DNA of 64,000 bases from Falsiroseomonas sp050563535. Its GTDB lineage: Bacteria > Pseudomonadota > Alphaproteobacteria > Acetobacterales > Acetobacteraceae. The stretch covers positions 62,001 through 126,000 of the forward strand of contig NZ_JBNXUO010000012.1 in assembly GCF_050563535.1 (NCBI RefSeq), in the 5' to 3' direction. The notes under the pieces are model-generated. The model made no database searches. It was not told the origin of the DNA and saw only the letters and a list, made by a program, of their open reading frames with translations. Position numbers and translations under genes: made by a program. Shown here one piece after another: positions 1-8,449 of this stretch; the stretch's first letter is position 1; each line of letters opens with the position of its first letter.

Positions 1-336
1 CGCCGCGGGCGACGCGGCGCCGGCTTCCGGCGCGCCGCGGCGGAACAGCGGCAGGACCGTCTCCTCGCCTGCGGCGCCGCGGGCGACCACCTGCAACTCG
101 GCCCGGCGTTCCGCCCAGGCGGGCTTCAGCGGGAAGCGGAAGCCGTGGAAGGCGTCGCCGACCCCGGCGCGCACCAGGTCGGTGCGGTGCCGGTCCGCCA
201 CCGAGGTGGCGACCGTCTGCCCGTCGAGGCGGAGTTCCACCACCACGCGCTCGGTCGGGTGCGCGGGCTCGAAGGCCCAGCCATCGATGCCGTTGCCGGT
301 CACGCCGTCCACGAAGCCGCGGATGCCCTGCGCCAT
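1..336 (-). CDS. Partial protein with a carbohydrate-type 'GW' beta module (N-terminus only)
   Basis: The first 112 residues of a minus-strand gene that runs off the left edge. The ATG lies 7 nt beyond the stop of the upstream glycosyltransferase, so the two are probably co-transcribed. The visible part reads as one compact module: GFVDGV at the start, then GWAFEP, VVVELRLDG and a FRFPL ending. A similar short module precedes catalytic domains in many polysaccharide-biosynthesis proteins of Acetobacteraceae, and the GT2 protein at 1767-3917 has a looser version. The catalytic part lies outside the window, so I assign no enzyme. An alanine-rich linker is just starting at the edge. Confidence 0.7.
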   Translation of the reverse strand, partial: MAQGIRGFVDGVTGNGIDGWAFEPAHPTERVVVELRLDGQTVATSVADRHRTDLVRAGVGDAFHGFRFPLKPAWAERRAELQVVARGAAGEETVLPLFRRGAPEAGAASPAA

Positions 337-343
337 GCGCGCC

Positions 344-1660
344 TCAGCCTGCCCGGACACGTCGCACCTCCTCCGCCGCGGCGCCACGCAGCGGGTCCGC
401 CTTCGCCGGCGGCGGGGCGGCGGGCCGCGCCAGCAGGTCGCGATAGATCGCGAGGTGCTCCGCCGCGGCGTCGTCGAGGAAACGGGGCGGGCGGATATTC
501 GCCACCAGCGCCTCCCACAGCCCCGGCTCGGTCGCGGCGCGCCGCATCGTCGCGGCGAGCGCGGCGCCGTCGCCGATCGGGAAATGCAGGCCGTCTACGC
601 CGTCCCGCACCGATTCCGCCATGCCGCCGACATTGCCGCAGATGACCGGGCGGCGGTGCCGGAAGGCCTCCATCGCGACCAGCGGCGCGTTCTCCCACCA
701 GATGGACGGCATCACCACCCAGTCCACGCCTGCCATGCGCTGCGGCAGGTCTTCGGCACTGTAGAGCCCGTGGTGGCGCGCATCGGGCGCGGCCTCCAGC
801 GCGGCCTTGAAGTCGGTGAGGAATTCGTCCGGCTGGTAGGCGGTGCCGCCATGCAGCGCCAGTTCATGCGCGACGCCGGCCTTCGACAGCCGCGCCGAGG
901 CGTCGAGCGCGACCATCGGGCCCTTGAAGCGGTTGACATGGCCGAAGAAGCCGAAGCGGTCGCGCCGGCCCTGCGGCGGCAGCGGGCGGTGGGGGGCGGA
1001 GGGGCCGCCCGGGATGCCGTTGCGCACCACGCGGAAGCGCGCCGCGTCCCAGCCCGCCGCCACGAAGCGGCCCTTCAGGAACTCGGACGGTGACAGGATG
1101 AGGTCGGCGCCCGAGAAGGCGCCCCGCACCGACAATTCCCGCAGCACGAGGTCGGTGGTGCCGCGCCCGGGGAAGCAGCGCCTGCAGGAATCGAGCGTGG
1201 GGCCCTGGCAGAGCCGTCCGTCGGCGGTCAGCAGCTGGCCTTCCTGCGGGCAGATCGCGAAGAAGTCGTGCAGCGTCACCACGACCTTGGCCTGCGGCGC
1301 CACCCGCCGGACCAGGTCCAGCGTCTCCAGCCCGAAATAGAGCAGGTGGTGGAAATGGATGACGTCCGGCCGGAAGTTCGCGACGAAGGGGGCGAGTTCC
1401 GCCATGCCCCAGGTGTCGAGCTGCGCCAGGTGGTAGCGGTCGAAATGCGAGAGCCAGACCAGCAATTCGTCCGGCTGCCGGCCGGTGGACTGGAACAGCG
1501 TGCCGGGGCGGCGTTCCCGGTGCTGCGAGGTAACGGCGGCGAGGAACAGACCCTCCACCCCGTGGCGGTCGCGCAGCTCGCGGAACAGGCCACGCGCGAC
1601 GACCTCGGTTCCGCCGGGCTGCAGGTCGGGGTGGCTGTGGCAGAAGACCAGGACGCGCAT
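344..1660 (-). CDS. Glycosyltransferase family 4 protein
   Basis: A 438-residue GT-B-fold enzyme expected to move a sugar from a nucleotide-sugar donor onto a growing surface polysaccharide in the cytoplasm. The N-terminus has the acceptor-domain signature PGGTEVVARGL (residues 15-25). The C-terminal donor domain begins near GFFGHVNRFKGP (237-248) and carries ENAPLVAMEA (323-332), the family's E-x7-E donor site, followed by VICGNVGGM. Length is normal for GT4. Two Cys pairs around residues 137-162 are unusual but are seen in some GT4 enzymes. Donor and acceptor cannot be read from sequence; rhamnose is plausible given the nearby rml genes. Confidence 0.88.
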   Translation of the reverse strand: MRVLVFCHSHPDLQPGGTEVVARGLFRELRDRHGVEGLFLAAVTSQHRERRPGTLFQSTGRQPDELLVWLSHFDRYHLAQLDTWGMAELAPFVANFRPDVIHFHHLLYFGLETLDLVRRVAPQAKVVVTLHDFFAICPQEGQLLTADGRLCQGPTLDSCRRCFPGRGTTDLVLRELSVRGAFSGADLILSPSEFLKGRFVAAGWDAARFRVVRNGIPGGPSAPHRPLPPQGRRDRFGFFGHVNRFKGPMVALDASARLSKAGVAHELALHGGTAYQPDEFLTDFKAALEAAPDARHHGLYSAEDLPQRMAGVDWVVMPSIWWENAPLVAMEAFRHRRPVICGNVGGMAESVRDGVDGLHFPIGDGAALAATMRRAATEPGLWEALVANIRPPRFLDDAAAEHLAIYRDLLARPAAPPPAKADPLRGAAAEEVRRVRAG

Positions 1661-1739
1661 GATGGCACTGTCTAGCAGGTTCCGCGGAGAAATGCGCGGT
1701 CAGGTCAAGATTTCGCGACCTTGAAAAGTTGAAATTGAT

Positions 1740-1752
1740 CGCATTCGATGCG
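1740..1752 (-). terminator. Weak hairpin with T-rich tail after the GT2 gene
   Basis: CGCAT-TCG-ATGCG forms a 5-bp stem 14 nt past the GT2 stop. Read on the minus strand it is followed by an AT-rich stretch containing CTTTT. The stem is short, so termination would be partial at best. The 106-bp gap to the next gene is the only AT-rich spot here and may also hold a promoter for the GT4 gene; I found no convincing -35/-10 pair. Confidence 0.3.
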
Positions 1753-1766
1753 CGTGCGGGGCGATG

Positions 1767-3917
1767 TCAGGCGGCCGCGAAGGTCTCGCCCATCTGGGGG
1801 AAATCGCGCATCAGCACCTCGATCCGGTCGGCCCAGCGGCGATGATGGAGGCGGCGGTTGTAGGCGGCCGCGACCGTGCCGGCATAGCCGCCATGCTGCG
1901 CGATGGATTGGCGCTCGAAATGATACAGTTCCGCCTTCGGCTCGTAGAGGATCTCGCCCCCTGCTTCCCGCAGGCGCAGGCAGAGGTCGCTGTCCTCGTA
2001 GTCGCCCACGATGTAGTCGGCGTGGAAGCCGCCGACCTCGTCCCATGCAGAGCGGCGCATCAGCATCGCCGCGCCGGTGACGCCGGGCACCCGCCGCGCG
2101 CGGTTGGCGTCGGGGTAGTGGCGGGGGAATCCCTTGAAGTAGTGGCAGTTGAACCAGTCATTCCCCGGGCCGCGGGCGAAGTAGAGCCCGGCATGCTGGA
2201 GCGACCCGTCGTCGAACATCAGCTTCGGCCCGACGCATGAGATGCGGGGATCGGCGGCGAGATGGGCGAGCATCGGCTGCAGCCAGCCCGGCTGGTCCGG
2301 CACGACGTCGGAATTGAGTTGCAGCAGCACCGGCGCGGTGGCGACGGCGGCGCCGCTGTTGCAGGCGGTGGCGTAGCCGGCGTTGCGCGCATGGGTCACC
2401 AGCGTCACCGCCAGGCCGGCCAGGCCGCAATGGCCGCGCAGCAGGTGTTCGGCCTCGCCCCGCTGCTCGGGGCTGTCGAGGACGTAGATGATCTCGCTGT
2501 CGCGCAGCAGCGGGTCGCGCGCGAAGGCGCCGACCTGGTGGCGGACGAAGCGGAGGTTGCGGTAGAGCGGGATGACGACCGAGACGGGCGGGTCCCGAGG
2601 GCGGTCGCCGATCTGGATCACCTCCTGTCCCACCGGCTCGGCGCTCGCGGCGCGGTGCAGGCGTTCGGCCGCGGGGGTGATGCAGCGGTCGAGCAGGTCG
2701 GGTCCGACCTCGAGCGGGTTGACGCTCCGCAGCACCGCCTCCCGCGCCTGGGCGGCGGGGATCAGGGCCGGGCCCGCGACCAGTTCGATGGCATCGCCGG
2801 AGCCGAGCGCGACCTCGAGCCGCCATTGCGCGACGGGGCCGGGGCCCGCATCGGGCACATGGACGACGAAGCCCGGCCGCGCATCGGGGCCGCCGAAGGG
2901 CGCCTGTTCGAAACGCTTCGCGATGTCGGGCCGCGTCACGCGGAAGATCGCCTCCGGCGGGACCGGCACGGGGCCGAAGGGGCCGCGCAGGGTGAGCCCG
3001 CGGATCAGGCGCAGCGGGTCGTGCAGCCAGCCGAAGCAGAAGACCCCGCCGCCATGGTCCGACAGGGCGCGGTCGATCGAGCCGGCGACGGCGTTGCTCG
3101 GCTCGGCCGCCGCGCGGGGCGGCGCCATGGCGAGCACCTGCGCGTCGCGGATCGAATCGCGGCACCAGGGTTCGGCGGTGTGGCGGCGCAGCGCGGCGAA
3201 GGCCTGGCGCAGCAGGCCGATCGGCGCGGCGTTGCCCTGCCGCGCCAGCTCCACCAGGCTCGGCGGCTGGGCGAGGGCAGCGAGGCGCAGGGGCGGGGCG
3301 TCGGCCCGCAGCAGGATCCCGCCGGACGCCGCCCCGGCCAGCGGGGCGAGGCCCGCCTCGGGCTCCGGCACGCGGGAGAGGCCCGCCGCGGTCAGCAGCC
3401 AGCCGCCCGCATCCACCCGCCAGAGTTGCCGCCCCTGCGCGAGCCCGACCAGGGGGCGCATGCCGTCCGGCGCGGGCTGGGCCAGCGGCTCGGCGATGCC
3501 GAGCAGGGCGCGGAGGAATCCGGGATCGGCCGAGGCGCGCAGCGGGCCCGCGGCCTTGTTGGCGACAAGCGCGAGCAGGCGGGGCGCCGCGGCCGCGAGT
3601 TCGCCGAGGTGGTGGGGTGGGCGGGCCGGGCCGAGCGGCTGCCACTCCGCCCCATCCATCCGGATCTCGAGCGCGCCTTCGGCGGCGGCGCGCAGCAGCA
3701 GCAGGACGCCGGGTCCGGCGCCGTCCGGAAGGGAGAGCTGCGAGATCGGCCGGAAGGGGATTCCGCCATCCAGCCGGAACTCGGCGGCACCCCCGCCTGC
3801 GGCGCGGCCGGGCAGGATGGCGACCAGCACCTCCCTGCCGAGGCGCAGCCACCAGTTGGAATGAGAAAGGCCGACCGCGTTCGCGGCCGGCCTGGCTGAG
3901 GGATGATTGGCGCTCAC
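1767..3917 (-). CDS. Glycosyltransferase family 2 protein with long N-terminal extension
   Basis: A 716-residue protein. Residues 445-690 form a GT2 (GT-A fold) domain: PVSVVIPLYRN at the start, QLNSDVVP in the position of the metal-binding DxD, PGVTGAAMLM, and GDYEDSDLCLRL containing the catalytic acid. It probably transfers a sugar during exopolysaccharide or glycan assembly. Residues 1-400 match no family I recognise; they include a GWLHDP segment near residue 296 and look like beta-rich recognition modules. The gene ends 106 bp before the GT4 gene and starts 20 bp downstream of the small RTX gene stop, so it may share that gene's transcript. Confidence 0.85.
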   Translation of the reverse strand: MSANHPSARPAANAVGLSHSNWWLRLGREVLVAILPGRAAGGGAAEFRLDGGIPFRPISQLSLPDGAGPGVLLLLRAAAEGALEIRMDGAEWQPLGPARPPHHLGELAAAAPRLLALVANKAAGPLRASADPGFLRALLGIAEPLAQPAPDGMRPLVGLAQGRQLWRVDAGGWLLTAAGLSRVPEPEAGLAPLAGAASGGILLRADAPPLRLAALAQPPSLVELARQGNAAPIGLLRQAFAALRRHTAEPWCRDSIRDAQVLAMAPPRAAAEPSNAVAGSIDRALSDHGGGVFCFGWLHDPLRLIRGLTLRGPFGPVPVPPEAIFRVTRPDIAKRFEQAPFGGPDARPGFVVHVPDAGPGPVAQWRLEVALGSGDAIELVAGPALIPAAQAREAVLRSVNPLEVGPDLLDRCITPAAERLHRAASAEPVGQEVIQIGDRPRDPPVSVVIPLYRNLRFVRHQVGAFARDPLLRDSEIIYVLDSPEQRGEAEHLLRGHCGLAGLAVTLVTHARNAGYATACNSGAAVATAPVLLQLNSDVVPDQPGWLQPMLAHLAADPRISCVGPKLMFDDGSLQHAGLYFARGPGNDWFNCHYFKGFPRHYPDANRARRVPGVTGAAMLMRRSAWDEVGGFHADYIVGDYEDSDLCLRLREAGGEILYEPKAELYHFERQSIAQHGGYAGTVAAAYNRRLHHRRWADRIEVLMRDFPQMGETFAAA

Positions 3918-3936
3918 CGCGCGGCGTATACCAGAC

Positions 3937-4530
3937 TCAGACGATGCTGACGATATTTCCGATATTCGCCGTCACGTCGCCGACCGTCAGGCCCTGGAGG
4001 GTGATGGTGTCGCCGCCGAGGGTGATGACGGCGTTGCCGAAGGCGTCGGCGCTGAGGAAGGGGAGCAGGTCGGCGGGGCCGGCGACGGCGGTGCCGTTGA
4101 TCCCGGCCTCGATCTGCAGCGTGTCGCTGCCGATGCTGAATCCGATGATGAGGTCGTGGCCGAAATCGTCGGAGAACACGAAGGTGTCGCTGCCGCCGTT
4201 GCCGGTCATCTCGTCATTGCCGGCATCGCCGCCGATCACATCGCCCGCGCCGCCGCCGATGATGCTGTCATCCCCGTCGCCGCCGAGCAGGGTGTCGTGG
4301 CCGCCGGCGCCCGAGATGCTGTCAGCGTCGCCGCCGCCGAGCACCAGGTCGTCCCCGCCGCCGGCATGGACGGTGTCCCGGCCCTCGCCGGCCAGCACGA
4401 CGTCGTCGCCGCCATCGCTGGAGATCAGGTCGTTGCCGCCATGGCCGACCATGAAGTCACGCCCGGACGTCCCGGCCAGCCCATCATCACCGCTGCCGCC
4501 ATAGATCGAAGCGAAGCCGGACATCACCAC
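3937..4530 (-). CDS. Small RTX (hemolysin-type calcium-binding repeat) protein
   Basis: A 197-residue acidic protein. Residues ~10-125 are tandem glycine/aspartate nonapeptides (GGxGxDxxx type), for example GGSGDDGLAG, GHGGNDLISS and GGDGDDSIIG, which fold as a Ca2+-binding beta roll once outside the cell. There is no N-terminal signal peptide. The C-terminus ends in a beta-rich segment (TLQGLTVGDV...NIVSIV), as in type I secretion substrates. No catalytic domain is present, so a structural or adhesive surface role is likely. No T1SS ABC or membrane-fusion gene lies in the window. A good promoter lies at 4578-4607. Confidence 0.85.
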   Translation of the reverse strand: MVMSGFASIYGGSGDDGLAGTSGRDFMVGHGGNDLISSDGGDDVVLAGEGRDTVHAGGGDDLVLGGGDADSISGAGGHDTLLGGDGDDSIIGGGAGDVIGGDAGNDEMTGNGGSDTFVFSDDFGHDLIIGFSIGSDTLQIEAGINGTAVAGPADLLPFLSADAFGNAVITLGGDTITLQGLTVGDVTANIGNIVSIV

Positions 4531-4577
4531 CTCCAGCAGGGCCGCCGCCGCTCGGGCTGCCCGTTTCCGTGGCGGCA

Positions 4578-4607
4578 GTATTAGGAATAAGACGACACGC
4601 GAGTCAA
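4578..4607 (-). promoter_or_regulatory. Sigma70-type promoter of the small RTX gene
   Basis: On the minus strand TTGACT (4607-4602) is followed after 18 bp by TAATAC (4583-4578). The -35 matches the consensus at 5 of 6 positions and the spacing is acceptable. Initiation would fall near 4571 and give a ~40-nt leader before the ATG at 4530. This is the best promoter match in the left third of the window. Confidence 0.55.
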
Positions 4608-4829
4608 CCGAAATGAATCCGTTCCGAACCCTGGTTTGGCGTGCGGGGCCGGATTAAGTTATTGATTTTACAGCACCCGGCAGATGATCGCCTGAGACTG
4701 TCCCGAAAGAGTCTTGCTTCCCGCACTGGTTGGTGACCTGCGGGCAACCCCCGACTCCAGCATGGGTGTGGCCGAAATCGCCGTCAGGGCGCACGGGGGC
4801 GACACCACGCAACCCGAAGGCGATAGGAT

Positions 4830-4843
4830 TGTAAACGTTTCAC
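4830..4843. promoter_or_regulatory. LacI/GalR-like operator candidate
   Basis: TGTAAACGTTTCAC contains the AAACGTTT core with a central CG typical of LacI/GalR-family operators, with near-symmetric outer bases. It lies about 220 bp upstream of the RTX promoter and downstream of the GH99-like gene, so its target is not obvious. No LacI-family gene is in the window. Confidence 0.3.
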
Positions 4844-4916
4844 GTCCGGGTGATCGGAGCCGCGACCACGGACGGCAGTCCTGCATTCCGGCCCCGATCC
4901 AGGGGAGCGCAACCCG

Positions 4917-4945
4917 CCCGGACCCTTCCCGAGCTCGGGTCCGGG
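4917..4945 (-). terminator. GC-rich hairpin after the GH99-like gene
   Basis: CCCGGACCC (4917-4925) pairs perfectly with GGGTCCGGG (4937-4945). A second GGGTCCGGG at 4950-4958 could pair instead. The structure begins 2 nt past the stop codon of the 4961-8449 gene. No U-tract follows, so it is a strong hairpin rather than a classical intrinsic terminator. Confidence 0.4.
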
Positions 4946-4960
4946 AAACGGGTCCGGGTC

Positions 4961-7900
4961 TCATTCCCCTTGCCGGCGGCGGCCCTGCTTCATCACGGCC
5001 CGCCGGACCCTGGCACCGGCCGGGGCGGCGGGCGCCGCAGGCGGCGCCGCCCCCTCACGCATGGTGGGCAGGGGCGGGTGACGCAGCAGCGGAACATCCG
5101 CCAGCAGCACGCCTTCGGCACCGGCGCAGAGCGCGTCCAGCGACGGCGCGGGCCGCAGGGCGGCGGCGGCCAGTGCCTCCCGCCGCCAGAGCACGGCGCC
5201 TGCCGGGGTGCCGGCCCGGGCGAAGCCCTTGCCCGGTGCCCCGGCGAGCGCGGCGGCGGCCCGGCGCAGGAAGGCGCCGCCTGGAATCGCGTCGCGGTCC
5301 ACCAGCCAGACGAAGGCGGCCGGGCTTGCCGCCAGCGCCGCCCGCGCCTGGGCGGACCAGTCCCCGCCCGCCGGGCCGGGCACCCGGCGCAGCACACGCT
5401 GCCACCGTGCGGCACCCTCCGCCGCCCCTGCCGCCACACGCGGATCGGCGGCCTCGTCCAGCAGCACCACCTCGCGCAGCGGCATGTCCTGGCGGAACAC
5501 CGGATCGAGGCGGGTCGCGAGCAGCCGGCCCGCCCCGGCGCCCGGCACCGCCACGGCGATGTCGGGCAGGTCGGGCAGCAGATGCGCCAGCATCGCCTCC
5601 GCAGCCGGCTCGAAGGCGAAGCGCGCCGCCGCCGCAGCCTGGCGCCCCGCGCGTTCGGCGGCGGTGGCCAGCGCGGCAAGCAGGGCGGCGCAGCACCCAG
5701 CCATCGCCTCGACATCGCCGAGCGGCACGGCATGGCCGCCGCAGGCCGTGGCGAGGCCGGCACCGCCGCCGGCGCCGGCGAAGGCCACCACCGGCAGCCC
5801 TGTCGCGATCGCTTCCTGCGCCACCAGGGGGAAGGCGGCCTCGCGCGCGGTCAGGGCGAAGACGTCGGCGGCGGAATGCAGTGCCCCCGGTGCCGCCAGG
5901 TGTTCCACCACGCGCAGCCCCTCGCGCGTCGCCTCGGCGAGCTCGGCGCCCATCCAGGCGCGCACCGCCGGGTCGAGCGCGCCGACCCAGACCGCGCGCA
6001 CCGCCGCATCGCGTGCGCGAAGGCGCCGGAACAGCTGCAGGAACAGGTCGATCCCGTGCCGCAGGTCGCCCGGCCCGGCGCCGAGCAGCAGCCGCGCCTC
6101 CGGCCCGAGGCCGAGGTCGCGGCGCGTTGCGTCGCGCGCCGCGGCGTCGAAGGCGGGCGGGGCGGGCAGGCCGGGTTCCACCACCACGGGCCTCGGCGTT
6201 GCCGGCAAGCCGAATTCGGCGGCGACCGCCTCCACCACCGCGGCGGCGGGGGCGAGGATAGCGTCGGCATGGCGCAGCGCGCGCAGGCCGGGCAGCCTTT
6301 CCCGCGCCCGGATCTCGCCCGGCATCTCGGCCAGCAGGACGGTGCAGGCGATCTCCCGCGCGGCCGCGGCAGCGGCGAGCCGCCCGGCGGCGGCCAGCGT
6401 CATCACCGCCCGCCGCACCCCGCCCGCCCGCGCGGCGTCGAGCGCGATGCCCGCCGCCTGCATGTCGGCCGCGACGGTGAGGTGGCCGAGCCGCCCGTAT
6501 TCCTCCTCCAGCGGTCCGCCGGCGAGCAGCAGCACCTCGATCCGCAGGCCGGTGCGACGGCGGATCGCGGTCAGCACGGCCAGCAGGCGGCGCGCCGCCT
6601 CGTCCTCCTCCGCATCCGCGGCGGCGACCAGCAGGGCCGGCGCCTCGGCCGCCGGCCGGCCGGTCACGGCGCGGGCGGTGGCGTTGAGGAAGGCGGCGCC
6701 GTAATGCAGGTCGGGTTCGAGATAGGCGCCCTCGCACCACTCGTTCCAGGCGTTCACGCAGACCAGCGGCTCGCCGAAGAAGGGGGTGCGGGCCGCGCGC
6801 TCCACCAGCTCCGCCAGCCAGGCCTCGTAGGTGGCGGGCTTCGCGCCGTGGATCACCACCGTGCCGTTGCCCTGCTTGCGCGGGTCGTTGTCCCAGCCCG
6901 GCACCGCGCATTTGATGAGCGGGTAGTCGGGCTCCGGCTCGTCGAGGCTCGCGCGCACCACCTCGTCGAAGGAGAAGACGGTGCCGCTGAAGTCGGGGTC
7001 GAGGTAGTCGAGGCTGGCGCTGATCGGCGCGGTGCGCTTGGCCAGCTTGTGGGGCGGGAACTCGATGGCCGCGTCGAAGCCGAGCGGCCGCGGGTCCTCG
7101 TCGTCGAAGGACTGCGCCATGACGAAGACCGGATCCTCCCCGTGCTCCTCGCGGAAGCGCCTGCGCCAGCCAGCCACCGCGTCCTTCGTGTCGGGGACGA
7201 GGGACGCGCGGTACATGGTGATGACAGGCCGCCCCGCCACGCGGATGTAGCGGGGATCGGCGAAGTGGCGGGCGAGTTCGGCGATCAGCGCGCCTTCCTC
7301 CTCCGCGCGGTAGTCCTGGCTCATCAGCACGTCGTTGGCCGCGCCGTCCCAGCGGCGGGTCCAGTTCTCGTTCGCCCACATCAGCGCGAAGGGCATGTCG
7401 AGCGTGCGGTCGGCCAGGAAGGCCTCCACCGGCTTCTCCAGCAGGCGGTGGCCGTTGAACCAGTACCAGTAGAAGATGAAGCCGTGCACGCCGCCGCGCT
7501 TCGCCATGTCGATCTGGCGGCGCATCACGGCCGCGCCCGCATCCGGCCCGCCCAGGTGGTAATGGCCGAGGTCGCGCGGCACGCGCGGCTGGTAGTGGCC
7601 GGCGAAGCGTGGCAGGCCGCGCGCCAGGTTGGTCCATTCGGTGAAGCCCGTGCCCCACCAGGCGTCGTTCTCCGCGATGGCGTGGAACTGCGGCAGGTAG
7701 TAGGCCAGCACCTTGGCGCGCGGCTTCGCGCCGTCCGGCAGGGGGCGCGGTTCCTCGAACTCGTCGCCGGGGCGGGTGTTGCGCCGCACCTGGCGGGGGA
7801 TGGTCGGCGTCTCCTGCGGCATGCGGGGATGCACGCCGGGGTCGTGGCGGTGGCGCAGCCAGTGCAGCAGCGGCGCTTCCTCCGCCGCGCCGTCCATGTG

Positions 7901-8449
7901 GCGCCGGACATAGTAGCGGCTGTCGAAGTCCGGCCCGGGCTCGCGCCCTTCCCGCCAGCCGATGGTGACGTAGTGGTCGAAGGCGTCGGCGCCGGCACGC
8001 GCGACGTCGCGATAGGTCGCGAGGTAGAATTCCGCGTCGAATTCCGGGATGGGGGAGGCGCCGTGCTGGCGGTGCGCCAGGTAGTGCGCCAGCGCCTTGT
8101 CCTGCGGGCCGAGCCCGTGTCGGGCGCGGTACCAGGCATTGTCGAAGAAGGGGCCCGGCCGCCGTCCCTCGGCGTCGCCATGCAGCAGGTAATGCAGCAC
8201 CGGGTCGAAGCCCGCGCCGCGGATGTCCGGGTTGCTGTCCAGGTACCAGCGCGGGTCGAGGTAGAAGTTCGGCGCCCGGCCTTCCTTCCAGCCGCGGTCC
8301 ACATAGTGCGCGTGCGGGTCCTCGCCCGAATGGCCGAGATCGGCGTTGTGGGCGACGTACCAGGCGGCGTCGAGGATGCCGCTGTCGCGCAGCGCCTCGA
8401 TCTCCCGCGCGCGGCGGTCGGCGTCGTCGGCGTTCATCCCGTCGTTCAT
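4961..8449 (-). CDS. Multidomain WbsX/GH99-like glycan protein with C-terminal glycosyltransferase regions
   Basis: A 1162-residue chimera. Residues ~20-230 hold about four ~55-residue repeats of the form FD..(W/Y)Y....D....HY...GW.EGR.P. Residues ~245-590 are a WbsX/GH99-like domain (VLAYYLPQFHAIAEND, WWGTGFTEW, NAWNEWCEGAYLEPD), a family common in O-antigen and exopolysaccharide loci and related to endo-mannosidases. Residues ~740-980 resemble a GT4 donor domain (LLLGAGPGDLRHGIDLFLQL, VAQEAIATGLPVVAFAG). The last ~170 residues look like a shrunken GT2 domain. The ATG overlaps the rmlA stop by 4 nt (ATGA), so translation is coupled. Function is probably synthesis or trimming of the rhamnose-containing polysaccharide; the exact reaction is unknown. 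Confidence 0.82.
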   Translation of the reverse strand: MNDGMNADDADRRAREIEALRDSGILDAAWYVAHNADLGHSGEDPHAHYVDRGWKEGRAPNFYLDPRWYLDSNPDIRGAGFDPVLHYLLHGDAEGRRPGPFFDNAWYRARHGLGPQDKALAHYLAHRQHGASPIPEFDAEFYLATYRDVARAGADAFDHYVTIGWREGREPGPDFDSRYYVRRHMDGAAEEAPLLHWLRHRHDPGVHPRMPQETPTIPRQVRRNTRPGDEFEEPRPLPDGAKPRAKVLAYYLPQFHAIAENDAWWGTGFTEWTNLARGLPRFAGHYQPRVPRDLGHYHLGGPDAGAAVMRRQIDMAKRGGVHGFIFYWYWFNGHRLLEKPVEAFLADRTLDMPFALMWANENWTRRWDGAANDVLMSQDYRAEEEGALIAELARHFADPRYIRVAGRPVITMYRASLVPDTKDAVAGWRRRFREEHGEDPVFVMAQSFDDEDPRPLGFDAAIEFPPHKLAKRTAPISASLDYLDPDFSGTVFSFDEVVRASLDEPEPDYPLIKCAVPGWDNDPRKQGNGTVVIHGAKPATYEAWLAELVERAARTPFFGEPLVCVNAWNEWCEGAYLEPDLHYGAAFLNATARAVTGRPAAEAPALLVAAADAEEDEAARRLLAVLTAIRRRTGLRIEVLLLAGGPLEEEYGRLGHLTVAADMQAAGIALDAARAGGVRRAVMTLAAAGRLAAAAAAREIACTVLLAEMPGEIRARERLPGLRALRHADAILAPAAAVVEAVAAEFGLPATPRPVVVEPGLPAPPAFDAAARDATRRDLGLGPEARLLLGAGPGDLRHGIDLFLQLFRRLRARDAAVRAVWVGALDPAVRAWMGAELAEATREGLRVVEHLAAPGALHSAADVFALTAREAAFPLVAQEAIATGLPVVAFAGAGGGAGLATACGGHAVPLGDVEAMAGCCAALLAALATAAERAGRQAAAAARFAFEPAAEAMLAHLLPDLPDIAVAVPGAGAGRLLATRLDPVFRQDMPLREVVLLDEAADPRVAAGAAEGAARWQRVLRRVPGPAGGDWSAQARAALAASPAAFVWLVDRDAIPGGAFLRRAAAALAGAPGKGFARAGTPAGAVLWRREALAAAALRPAPSLDALCAGAEGVLLADVPLLRHPPLPTMREGAAPPAAPAAPAGARVRRAVMKQGRRRQGE

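Larger units (their letters stand above)
4531..4960. other. 430-bp intergenic region with promoter, possible operator and terminator
   Basis: There is no credible gene here; short open frames lack family resemblance and ribosome sites. The left part (4570-4690) is AT-rich and holds the promoter of the small RTX gene. A LacI/GalR-like operator sequence lies at 4830-4843. The right end (4917-4958) holds GC-rich inverted repeats just past the stop of the GH99-like gene. The middle (4700-4820) shows nothing recognisable. Confidence 0.6.

Noticed and set aside
4668..4964. A 98-codon minus-strand frame in the RTX-GH99 intergenic region
   Set aside because: It runs across the terminator-like repeats, lacks a ribosome site and family resemblance, and starts inside the end of the GH99-like gene.
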